The notes under the pieces were generated by a model. It was not told the DNA's origin. It saw only the letters and a program-made list of their open reading frames with translations, and made no database searches. Source: Nocardioides terrigena (GTDB lineage: Bacteria > Actinomycetota > Actinomycetes > Propionibacteriales > Nocardioidaceae). From it: DNA of 64,000 nucleotides. This document shows positions 1-7,589 of the stretch, piece after piece (positions within the stretch are counted from its first letter, which is position 1; every line of letters begins with the position of its first letter). The stretch spans positions 1-64,000 of the forward strand of contig NZ_PZYY01000004.1 in NCBI RefSeq assembly GCF_003047265.1. Direction: 5' to 3'. The position numbers were made by a program, and so were the translations under genes.

Positions 1-557
1 GACGCGGCCGGATCCCCCACATGGTGATGATCAGCGAGCGTCCACCCGAGGTCGAGGACCGCGCCGTTCCCGGACACTGGGAGGGCGACCTGATCCTCGG
101 GTCCACGGAGTCGGGATCCGCGGTCGGCACCTTGGTCGAACGCACCACCGGGTTCGTGATGTTGCTGCACCTGCCCGAGAACCACGGCGCCCTCGCCGTC
201 CAGGAAGCGCTGGTGGCCAAGATGGCGACCCTGCCCAATCAGCTGCGGTTGTCGTTGACCTGGGACCAGGGCAAAGAGATGGCCAACCACGTCCAGATCG
301 CCGACGCCACGGGCCTGGACATCTACTTCTGTGACCCCCACTCACCCTGGCAGCGGGGGTCGAACGAGAACACCAACGGACTGCTGCGCCAGTACCTGCC
401 CAAGGGCACCGACCTGGGCTTCTACGGACCCGGACTGCTCGACAACATCGCCGCCGAGCTCAACGCCCGACCACGCAAACGCCACGGCTTCCAGACCCCG
501 GCCGAAGTCCTGGACCAACTACTGTCCAAAGACACACACGAAGACGGTGTTGCGTGA
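1..557 (+). CDS. IS30-family transposase, C-terminal part (5' end outside window)
   Basis: The reading frame is open to the left edge, so the gene starts outside the window. What remains is the DDE integrase-like catalytic half of an IS30-type transposase. The first Asp lies in GHWEGDLI, the second in LTWDQGKEMANH, and the Glu in the NENTNGLLRQYLPKG block, which is diagnostic for the family. IS30 enzymes cut and join the element ends and are normally about 380-460 aa with an N-terminal helix-turn-helix, which cannot be seen here. Whether the element is complete to the left is unknown. The next gene lies on the opposite strand. Confidence 0.9.
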   Translation, partial: RGRIPHMVMISERPPEVEDRAVPGHWEGDLILGSTESGSAVGTLVERTTGFVMLLHLPENHGALAVQEALVAKMATLPNQLRLSLTWDQGKEMANHVQIADATGLDIYFCDPHSPWQRGSNENTNGLLRQYLPKGTDLGFYGPGLLDNIAAELNARPRKRHGFQTPAEVLDQLLSKDTHEDGVA

Positions 558-573
558 CTGCCTAGATTCCGCC
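547..573 (+). repeat. Possible right terminal inverted repeat of the IS30-type element
   Basis: The stretch starting GTGTTGCG and ending GATTCCGCC overlaps the end of the transposase gene. It has the general look of an IS30 terminus, where ends of roughly 25 bp begin next to the stop codon. The left end is outside the window, so the pairing cannot be tested. Confidence 0.35.
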
Positions 574-582
574 CGCCGACCA

Positions 583-608
583 GGGGTCCGTTCGTCACGG
601 ACTACCCC
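583..608 (-). terminator. Weak hairpin between IS end and sulfatase stop
   Basis: GGGGTCCG (583-590) pairs with CGGAC (598-602) and CCCC (605-608), with a two-base bulge and a 7-nt loop. It lies just past the stop of the minus-strand sulfatase gene. No T-run follows, so it may only be a pause or RNA-end structure. Confidence 0.3.
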
Positions 609-630
609 GAAAAGACACTCGCCCGCACAA

Positions 631-2445
631 TCACTGGGTCAGCGAGCGACACCCCGGCGGCACGCCCTGGCCCCCGGTGGCACCGGCGCACTGGTCCCAC
701 TGCGCGAGCTTGGCCATCAGCGCCTGCACCTCGGGGGCGTGGCGCGGCTGGGCGAAGGCGTTCCTCTTCTCCCAGACCCGGTTCTTGTAGCTGTAGAACT
801 CGTAGGCCCACGCGTTGCGGCGCACGTCGGTGTCCATGTCGTAGCGGATCAGCAGCCCGGTGCGGCTGCGGACGGCGACGTACGACGGGATCCGGTCGAG
901 CTCGTCGCCGTTGAGCGCCGAGTCGGGGTCGAGCTTCGTCAGCGCCTGGGCGGTGTGCTCGAAGAACACGTGGTTGCGCCGCACCAGGGCGGGGTCACCG
1001 AAGGTCGGCACCAGCGACTGGCCCGAGCGGTACGCCGGCGACGTGACGCCGGCGAGGTCCTCGAAGGTCGACCCGAGGTCGATGTTGGACGTCAGCTCGG
1101 CCCGCTTGCCGGGCACGACACCCGGCCCCACGACGTACAGCGGGACGTGCACGTCGGTGTCGTAGGCCGTCCCCTTGCCGCGGCCGAGGCCGTTCTGCCC
1201 GAGGTGGAAGCCGTTGTCCGAGGTGAGCACGACGTAGGTGTTGTCGTCGACGAGACGCAGGATCTTGCGCACGGTGCGGTCCACCGACTGCGCCATCATC
1301 GCGCGGTTGCGCAGGTCGGCGACGTGCTGCGCCGGGCGGAACGGGTTGGCCCGGGTGTTCCACGCCCGGGCGCGCTTGCCGTTGGCCTTGCGCGGCCGGT
1401 TGTCGCGGCGGTCGTCGCCGAAGCCGGGCAGGTCGCGGGTGGTCAACGAGGTGCAGGCCACCGGCCCGCAGTTGCCCTTGCGCCCGGCCGCCGGACGGTC
1501 GCGGAACGCCGGCGGGAAGACGGGATCGCCCGGGTAGTAGGGCTGCGGCTGGGTGCGGTTGTGCGGGGCGTACGGCGCCACCTCGAGGAAGTACGGCGCG
1601 TCGCCGTCACGGTGGGCCTTGATGAACTTCGTGGCGTAGCGGTCGATGACGCTGCCGGCGTAGGCCTTGTCGCGCTCCTTCTGCGGGGCCGAGAGCGGCG
1701 GCGCGGCGTGGTGCCGGGTGCGCAACCGGCCCTGCCGGACGTAGGTGCTGTCGAAGTCCCACCCGTCGTACGCCGAGCCGAAGACGACGTTGAACTGCGA
1801 CCAGCCCGGCGGCGCGGGCGGGAGGGTGCGGCCCTTCACGTACTCGTACTCGTTGAGGTACTTGCCGACGAAGCCGGTCGTGTAGCCCGAGCCCTGCAGG
1901 GTGACGTTGAAGGCCCGCTCCCGGTTGCCGTAGCCCGCGAACGCGGCGTAGCCGCCCAGCGGCATCGCGTCACGCGCACCGGAGGTGTTGGTGCGGACGC
2001 CGGTCTGGTGGGGGTACTGCCCGGTGAAGAGGCTCGAGCGCGAGACGCAGCACAGCGAGTCGACGACGAAGGCGTGCGAGTACGACGCCCCGGCGCGCTT
2101 CATCTGCCTCATCGAGCGCATCGTCTGCACCAGGTCCATCGAGAAGTCGTCCATCAGGACCATCACGATGTTGGGCCGGTCGGCCCGCTGGGCCGACCCC
2201 CGCTGGGCCGAGCCCCGCTGGGCGGAGCCACGTTGGGCCGATCCCGCCTGCGCAGTGCTCCGCTGGGCGGTGACCCGGTCGGCGGTCGCCAGGTCGGCGC
2301 CCTGCACGGCCGGCACGGACAGCCGCGGCGCCGGTGCCGCGCCCCTGTTGATGGCACCGGTGATGCCGCTGGCGGCCCCACCGGCGGTCAGTGCCGCGAC
2401 CGCGGCCAGGCTCACGGCCGCAGCAAGGCGACGTCGTACGAACAA
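631..2445 (-). CDS. Secreted sulfatase (arylsulfatase-type, FGly-dependent)
   Basis: A type I sulfatase of the alkaline-phosphatase superfamily that hydrolyses sulfate esters outside the cell. I prefer a TTG start at 2445 because it has a strong GGGGGAG ribosome site 6-8 nt upstream and gives a clean signal peptide (LFVRRRLAAAVSLAAVAA); an ATG at 2529 has no visible ribosome site. After the signal comes a low-complexity GSAQR-repeat linker, then PNIVMVLMDD (metal-binding Asp pair), the active-site CCVSRSSLFTG with candidate formylglycine Cys132, and TSDNGFHLG near the C-terminal third. The usual Pro of CxPxR is Val here. The substrate cannot be told. About 604 aa, normal for the family. Confidence 0.88.
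   Translation of the reverse strand: MFVRRRLAAAVSLAAVAALTAGGAASGITGAINRGAAPAPRLSVPAVQGADLATADRVTAQRSTAQAGSAQRGSAQRGSAQRGSAQRADRPNIVMVLMDDFSMDLVQTMRSMRQMKRAGASYSHAFVVDSLCCVSRSSLFTGQYPHQTGVRTNTSGARDAMPLGGYAAFAGYGNRERAFNVTLQGSGYTTGFVGKYLNEYEYVKGRTLPPAPPGWSQFNVVFGSAYDGWDFDSTYVRQGRLRTRHHAAPPLSAPQKERDKAYAGSVIDRYATKFIKAHRDGDAPYFLEVAPYAPHNRTQPQPYYPGDPVFPPAFRDRPAAGRKGNCGPVACTSLTTRDLPGFGDDRRDNRPRKANGKRARAWNTRANPFRPAQHVADLRNRAMMAQSVDRTVRKILRLVDDNTYVVLTSDNGFHLGQNGLGRGKGTAYDTDVHVPLYVVGPGVVPGKRAELTSNIDLGSTFEDLAGVTSPAYRSGQSLVPTFGDPALVRRNHVFFEHTAQALTKLDPDSALNGDELDRIPSYVAVRSRTGLLIRYDMDTDVRRNAWAYEFYSYKNRVWEKRNAFAQPRHAPEVQALMAKLAQWDQCAGATGGQGVPPGCRSLTQ
2186..2275 (-). repeat. 15-bp tandem repeat inside the sulfatase gene
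   Basis: Six 15-bp units (2186-2200, 2201-2215, 2216-2230, 2231-2245, a degenerate unit 2246-2260, and 2261-2275) share the core CGCTGGGC. They encode GSAQR-type pentapeptides between signal peptide and catalytic domain. This looks like a slippage-prone linker. Confidence 0.85.
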
Positions 2446-2541
2446 CTTGGACTCCCCCGTCCGTTGATGGTCACTGATGGTGACGCGTGCGGGGGTGGAT
2501 CGGTTGCCTGCCACGCCCGAGAGATGCAATGTCTACCAGAG

Positions 2542-4443
2542 TTATCGACTATCGGCGAGGAGGTCGCGCACGAGCTCGTGGATGAGGTCGTAGCCGTTCT
2601 CGGTGAGGATCGACTCCGCGTGGAACTGGATGCCGCGGAAGTGCGGCCCGGTGACCTGGTGCACGTCGCCGGTCGCCTCGTCGCGCTCGACCGTGACGCC
2701 CTCCGGCAGCGCGTCGCCGTCCTGCACCCGCCCCACGAAGGTGTTGTAGAAGCCGACCCGCTCGGTGCGCCCGGCCAGCTGGATCGGCGACTGCGTGCCC
2801 TGGAAGACGATGTCCTTGAAGTCCAGCGGGATGCCGAGCCGGTCGCACAGGGTCTGGTGGCCCAGGCACACCGCGAGGAAGGACTCGCCCGAGGCCAGCA
2901 CGTCGTCGACGGCGCGCCGGAACGCCGCGATCTTGGGATGGTCGCCGTCGCGGGGGTCGCCGGGTCCGGGCCCGATGACGACGAGGTCCGCGCCGTCGAA
3001 GGCCCCGGTCGCGTAGTCCTCGTGGCGCACCACGGTCGACGTCATCCCGAAGACGCCGAGCACGTGGCGCAGCATGTTCACGAAGTCGTCCTCGCCGTGC
3101 AGGATCACCGCCGTCTGGCCGGCCAGCGACGGGTCCGGCGGCGCGCCCTCCTGGTCGGTGAGCCAGAAGCGGCTGAGCCGTTGGTTGCGGGTGCCGAGCG
3201 CGAGCAGGACGTCCTCGTCGCGGGTCAGCGCGGCGATCTCCTCCGCGGGCGCCGTCGCCTGCGGGACGAGGCCGAAGACGCCGAGGATGCCGGCGGCCTT
3301 GGCATGCGTCTCCGCCACCTCGTACGCCGCGTCGGAGTCGCGCACGAGGGTGGCGCCGGCCGTGACCTTGAGGCGGCCGTCGGGGGCGACGTCGGCGGTG
3401 CGGATGAGGATCGGGCTGTCCATGGTGTGGTGGCCCGCGGCGTCGCGGCCGAAGAGCGCGAGCGCGGCGGCGTAGTAGCCGCGTCCCTCGGACTCGTACT
3501 CGGCGATCAGTCGGCAGGCGTTCTCGACGGGCGCGCCGGTGACCGTGGCGGCGTACATCGTGTCCCGCAGGATCTCGCGCGGGTCGCGCTCGCTGCGGCC
3601 GGCGAGGAGGTACTCGGTGTGCACGAGGTGGGTCATCGGCTTGAGGAACGGTCCCAACACCTGCCCGCCCTCGTGGCAGATGTCGCACATCATCTTGAGC
3701 TCCTCGTCGACCACCATGAAGAGCTCGAAGACCTCCTTCTCGTCGGCGAGGAAGTCGAGGAGGCGCGGTTTGAGGGTCTCGAGGTCGCCGCCGACGCGGA
3801 AGGTGCCGGAGATCGGGTTCATCCGGACGTCCTGGTCGCGGACGCTGACGTGCCGCTCCGGGGAGGCGCCGATGAGGAAGCGGTCACCGGTGAAGAAGCA
3901 GAACGTCCAGTACGCCCCGCGCTCGCGCTCGAGCAGGCGGCGGAAGACGCTGAGCGCCCGCTCGGCGCTCCAGTCGGCGACCACCGCGCGGTAGTGCCGG
4001 CCGATGACGAGGTTGGCGCCCTCGCCCTGGCCGATCTCGTCGCGGATGATCGACTCGACGACTGTCGCGTAGTCGTCGTCGGACGTCTCGAAGCCACCGC
4101 GGTCGGCGATCTCGATCTCCAGCGCCGGCAGTGCCGCGAGCAGGTCGCCGACGGTCACCTCGTGCTCGACGTCGATGTCGACGACCACCAGCGGGGTGCC
4201 GTCGTCGATGACGTCGAAGCCGCGCTCGCGGACCTGCCGGAACGGGACGGCGACCAGCCGGTCGGCGACCTTGCCGTGCTCGGGGACGCCGGTCTCGAGG
4301 GGGATGTCGAGGATGGACTCGACCTCCGTACGCCGCCCGGCCACCAGCCCGGCGGTCCGCTCGGCCTTGCGTCGGATCACCGCCCACGCCTCGTGCCCCT
4401 GGATGTCGTCCAGGAGGGCGCGTACGGCGGGGGCGTCGGTCAT
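2542..4443 (-). CDS. PhzE-like fused chorismate-utilising enzyme with glutaminase domain (anthranilate/ADIC synthase family)
   Basis: A single 633-aa chain joins a TrpE-like chorismate-binding domain (about residues 1-420, with GASPERH, MNPISGTFR and VDEELKMM) to a class I glutamine amidotransferase (about 440-633, with the Cys in AVCLGHQT and the His-Glu of FHAES). Domain order and motifs resemble PhzE, which makes 2-amino-2-desoxyisochorismate, more than separate TrpE and TrpG; anthranilate synthase is the alternative. The ATG at 4443 is used because sequence upstream in this frame belongs to the helD coding strand in another frame. No trp, phz or dhb genes are nearby. It follows helD on the same strand with a 44-bp gap. 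Confidence 0.85.
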   Translation of the reverse strand: MTDAPAVRALLDDIQGHEAWAVIRRKAERTAGLVAGRRTEVESILDIPLETGVPEHGKVADRLVAVPFRQVRERGFDVIDDGTPLVVVDIDVEHEVTVGDLLAALPALEIEIADRGGFETSDDDYATVVESIIRDEIGQGEGANLVIGRHYRAVVADWSAERALSVFRRLLERERGAYWTFCFFTGDRFLIGASPERHVSVRDQDVRMNPISGTFRVGGDLETLKPRLLDFLADEKEVFELFMVVDEELKMMCDICHEGGQVLGPFLKPMTHLVHTEYLLAGRSERDPREILRDTMYAATVTGAPVENACRLIAEYESEGRGYYAAALALFGRDAAGHHTMDSPILIRTADVAPDGRLKVTAGATLVRDSDAAYEVAETHAKAAGILGVFGLVPQATAPAEEIAALTRDEDVLLALGTRNQRLSRFWLTDQEGAPPDPSLAGQTAVILHGEDDFVNMLRHVLGVFGMTSTVVRHEDYATGAFDGADLVVIGPGPGDPRDGDHPKIAAFRRAVDDVLASGESFLAVCLGHQTLCDRLGIPLDFKDIVFQGTQSPIQLAGRTERVGFYNTFVGRVQDGDALPEGVTVERDEATGDVHQVTGPHFRGIQFHAESILTENGYDLIHELVRDLLADSR

Positions 4444-4487
4444 GGCCGAAACCCTACGGTCCGGGGTCCGCGTGGATCCGGGGTGTC

Positions 4488-6680
4488 TCAGCCGACCGTC
4501 GTGAGGAGCTGGGTGGCGCGGGTGAGCACGACGTACAGCGTCGCGCGGCCGGTCGCCGACTCGTCCTCGATCTCCTGCGGGCGCACGACCACGATGCCGT
4601 CGAACTCCAGCCCCTTGGTGTCGAGCCCGGTGAGCACGACCACCCGGTCCTCGCCGCTGGGCGCCACCGACGAGTCCACGGCGGCGCGGGCGCCGCGGGC
4701 GTCGTCGGCCAGCTCGGGCCACGAGGCCAGCCAGGCGTTGACCTCCGAGCGCCGGGCCACCGGCACGACGACACCGACGGTGCCCGCGACGCTGGCGGCG
4801 ATCTCGGTGACGGCCGCGCGGGTGGCGGCCTCGAGGTCGGGGGTGTCGGGCAGCTCGCGCGGCGCCTCGCCGGTGCGGCGTACGGCGTCGGGCAGGTCGG
4901 CGTCGAGGCCGACACGACCGGCGTACGCCGCAGCGAACTCGTAGATCTCCGCCGAGTTGCGGTAGTTGGTCGAGAGGTGGAACTCGTGCTGCTGCTTGCC
5001 CTGGAGGGCCTCGGCGCGGGCCTCGGCGCTCTCGGCGGGCACCGGCCACGAGGACTGCGCCGGGTCGCCGACGATGGTCCAGCTGGCGGTGCGGCCACGG
5101 CGGCCGACCATCCGCCACTGCATCGGGGTGAGGTCCTGCGCCTCGTCGATGAGCACGTGCGCGAAGCCGTCGTCCTCGATGCGGTGGGTCGGCGGGGCCC
5201 AGGCCCGGCCGGTGGGGGCGTACTCGCGCTCGGAGGCGGTGGTGAGCTCCTGGAGGTCGACCCCGCCCTCGGTGGCGGTGACCGTGTCGTCGCGGTCGTG
5301 GTCGGCGTCGGTGCGCAGCGGCACGTCGCCGAGCAGGTAGCGCAGCTCGTCGAGCAGTGCGACGTCCTCGACCGAGAGCCCGCCCCCGGTCCACGACTTG
5401 CTGAGCAGGCGCTGCTCCTCGGCCGTCACGACGTTCTCGCCGACCCGGGCCAGCACCTCGGGGTCGGCCAGCCAGCCGAGCACGGTGGGTGCGTCGAGCG
5501 GCGGCCACCACGAGGCGGCGAACTCGACGAACGCCGGGTTGGACAGCATGTCGTCGTTGAAGGCCTCCCGGCCCCGCTCGCGACCGCGCTCGCCGCGCAC
5601 CTGGCGCCACATGGCGTCGAGGAGGGCGTGGGCGACGCGCGGCAGCTGCCGGTTGCGACGGCCCTGCGACATGAGGGTGCGGCGGACGCGTCCCAGGACG
5701 CCCCGGTCCAGCACGATCCGGTCGTCGCGCCAGAACACGCTGAAGTCCGTCGGGCTGCCGGGAGCCTGCTGGCGCGCGACGCGGCGCATCAGCTCGGCCA
5801 TCCGGGCGGCGCCCTTGACGTCGGCGACCGCCGGCTCGTCGTGGCGGGTCGCGCGGACGCCGTCGACGACCTCGCCGAGGCTGCGCAGCGCCACGGCCGT
5901 CTCGCCGAGGCTGGGCAGCACCCGCTCGATGTAGCGCATGAACACGCCGCTGGGGCCGACGACGAGCACCCCGCCGGTCTCGTAGCGACGGCGGTCGGAG
6001 TAGAGGAGGTACGCCGCGCGGTGCAGCGCGACGACCGTCTTGCCGGTGCCGGGGCCGCCGGATATCGACACGACGCCCTTGCCGGGGGCGCGGATCGCCT
6101 TGTCCTGCTCGGCCTGGATGGTGGCGACGATGGAGTGCATGCTCCGGTCGCGGGCCCGGCTGAGCTGGGCCATCAGCGCGCCCTCGCCGATGATCGGCAG
6201 GTCGACCTCCGATGACTCGAGCGCCTCGGCGTCGAGGAGCTCGTCCTCGACCCCGACGACCGTGCGGTGGTCCGCCCGGAGCACCCGGCGGCGGATCACG
6301 CCCTGCGGCTCGGCGGCGGTGGCCTGGTAGAACACGGCGGCCGCGGGGGCGCGCCAGTCGATCAGCAGGGTGTCGCGCTCGGCGTCGCGCAGGCCGATGC
6401 GCCCGATGTAGCGGGGCACCGTGTCGATGGAGGCGTCGAGGTCGAGCCGGCCGAAGACCAGCCCCTCGTGGGCGGCGTCGAGCTGGGCGATCCGCTTGGC
6501 GGCCTGGAAGACCATCGCGTCGCGCTCGACGAGCCCGCCCTCGTGCCCCAGCCTGCCGCGTCCGTGCCCCTCGGCGGCCAGCTGCTGGGCGCTGCGGGCG
6601 CTCGCCTCGAGCTGGACGTAGACGCGGTCGACGTACTCCTGCTCGGTGGCGATCTCACGTCCCTCGAGATCTTCGCTCAC
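4488..6680 (-). CDS. helD: HelD-like UvrD/Rep-superfamily helicase (RNA polymerase recycling factor)
   Basis: A superfamily 1 ATPase of about 730 aa. HelD proteins bind RNA polymerase and strip stalled complexes from DNA; some actinobacterial forms are linked to rifamycin tolerance. Visible are an N-terminal helical segment (EQEYVDRVYVQLEAS), Walker A (GGPGTGKTVVALHR), Walker B with VLIDEAQDLTP, and helicase motifs near the C-terminus (LSTNYRNSAEI, VVVLTGLDTKGLEFDG). I chose the GTG at 6680 because an AGGGGGA ribosome site precedes it and homologues usually begin close to the EQxYVDR segment; a GTG at 6716 is the alternative. Confidence 0.88.
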   Translation of the reverse strand: MSEDLEGREIATEQEYVDRVYVQLEASARSAQQLAAEGHGRGRLGHEGGLVERDAMVFQAAKRIAQLDAAHEGLVFGRLDLDASIDTVPRYIGRIGLRDAERDTLLIDWRAPAAAVFYQATAAEPQGVIRRRVLRADHRTVVGVEDELLDAEALESSEVDLPIIGEGALMAQLSRARDRSMHSIVATIQAEQDKAIRAPGKGVVSISGGPGTGKTVVALHRAAYLLYSDRRRYETGGVLVVGPSGVFMRYIERVLPSLGETAVALRSLGEVVDGVRATRHDEPAVADVKGAARMAELMRRVARQQAPGSPTDFSVFWRDDRIVLDRGVLGRVRRTLMSQGRRNRQLPRVAHALLDAMWRQVRGERGRERGREAFNDDMLSNPAFVEFAASWWPPLDAPTVLGWLADPEVLARVGENVVTAEEQRLLSKSWTGGGLSVEDVALLDELRYLLGDVPLRTDADHDRDDTVTATEGGVDLQELTTASEREYAPTGRAWAPPTHRIEDDGFAHVLIDEAQDLTPMQWRMVGRRGRTASWTIVGDPAQSSWPVPAESAEARAEALQGKQQHEFHLSTNYRNSAEIYEFAAAYAGRVGLDADLPDAVRRTGEAPRELPDTPDLEAATRAAVTEIAASVAGTVGVVVPVARRSEVNAWLASWPELADDARGARAAVDSSVAPSGEDRVVVLTGLDTKGLEFDGIVVVRPQEIEDESATGRATLYVVLTRATQLLTTVG

Positions 6681-6788
6681 TCCGGCTTCCCCCTGTGCAC
6701 GTGCGTCCGTCCCCACCTGCCGTCCGGGGGACGACAGACCTTCAAGACTACTAGCCCGGTGCCCGAGACGAAGAAGTGACGAGGGACG

Positions 6789-7535
6789 TCACTTCCCCCG
6801 GCTGAGGAACGCCGTCATCGCCTCGCGGGCCTCGTCGCTGGCGAAGAGCCGCGCACTGAGGGCGGCCATCTCGGCCCCGCGCTCGTCGATGCGGCGGACG
6901 AGGTCGGCGTTGAGGATCCGCTTGGACTCACGCAGCCCCTGCGCGGCACCGGTCGCCAGGCTCGCGCAGACCTCCGCGACGCGCGCGTCGAGGTCGGCCG
7001 CAGGGACGCTCTGCGTCACCAGCCCGTACGCCGCCGCCTCGGCGCCGGTGAAGACCTCACCGCCGAGCGTGGTGAGGGCCGCGGCGCGCGGATTCATCCG
7101 GTGGTGGACGGTGAGGCTGATGATCGCGGCGGCCAGCCCGAGCTTGACCTCGGTGAGCGCGAAGGTCGCCTCGTCGGCGCTGATCGCGATGTCGGCGGCG
7201 GCGATGATGCCGATGCCGCCAGCCCGGACCGCGCCGAGGTTCTTGGTCACCACCGGCTTGTCCAGCGTCACGACGAGGCGCTGGAGGTCGACGATCCGGC
7301 GGGCGCCCACCTCCATCCCCTCGGTGGTGGCCTCGCCCAGGTCGGCGCCCGAGCAGAAGACCTTGCCCGAGCTCTCGACCAGGACGACCCTGACCTCGTC
7401 GTCGGCCCCTGCGCGCTCGAGGTGCGCGAACAGCTCGGTCACGAGCTGCCGGCTGAGGGCGTTGCGGTTGTGGGGCGAGTCGAGGGTGAGGGTCGCGACG
7501 GCGTCGGTGACGGCGTAGTGGACTAGCTCGGTCAT
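6789..7535 (-). CDS. Enoyl-CoA hydratase/isomerase family protein
   Basis: A 248-aa crotonase-fold protein. Crotonases hydrate or isomerise enoyl-CoA thioesters. Recognisable parts are the CoA-binding segment PHNRNALSRQL, the oxyanion-hole region FCSGADLGEA, and the AGGIGIIAAADIAISADEA block. The second catalytic-type Glu position lies around LTEVKLGLAAA. The ATG at 7535 has an AGGATGG ribosome site; an in-frame ATG sits 9 nt upstream. It stands alone and diverges from the molybdopterin oxidoreductase gene across 54 bp that also carry that gene's promoter-like boxes. Substrate unknown. Confidence 0.88.
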   Translation of the reverse strand: MTELVHYAVTDAVATLTLDSPHNRNALSRQLVTELFAHLERAGADDEVRVVLVESSGKVFCSGADLGEATTEGMEVGARRIVDLQRLVVTLDKPVVTKNLGAVRAGGIGIIAAADIAISADEATFALTEVKLGLAAAIISLTVHHRMNPRAAALTTLGGEVFTGAEAAAYGLVTQSVPAADLDARVAEVCASLATGAAQGLRESKRILNADLVRRIDERGAEMAALSARLFASDEAREAMTAFLSRGK

Positions 7536-7555
7536 GGCCGCCATCCTGCCGCAAC

Positions 7556-7583
7556 CCATCCAAGGGGGCCCCCGCACCGAACA
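7556..7583 (+). promoter_or_regulatory. SigK-type promoter-like boxes before the molybdopterin oxidoreductase
   Basis: CCATCC (7556-7561) and CCGAACA (7577-7583) are separated by 15 nt containing the palindrome GGGGGCCCCC. Both resemble the recalled mycobacterial SigK -35 (CCATCC) and -10 (CCGAATC) elements. The GTG start at 7590 is where a transcript from this promoter would begin, suggesting a leaderless mRNA. A related pair with the same spacing precedes the fasciclin gene. Confidence 0.5.
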
Positions 7584-7589
7584 CCGATC

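Noticed and set aside
2186..2275. Tandem units as a CRISPR-like array
   Set aside because: The units are contiguous 15-mers without spacers, in frame, and encode a repeated pentapeptide.
331..4944. A 1537-codon open frame on the plus strand
   Set aside because: It runs antisense to the sulfatase and PhzE-like genes, has no family motif, and is the kind of long mirror frame expected in very GC-rich coding DNA.
4444..5610. N-terminal extension of the PhzE-like frame by about 390 codons
   Set aside because: The extension overlaps the 3' third of helD in another frame and shows no conserved domain; the ATG at 4443 fits the family length.
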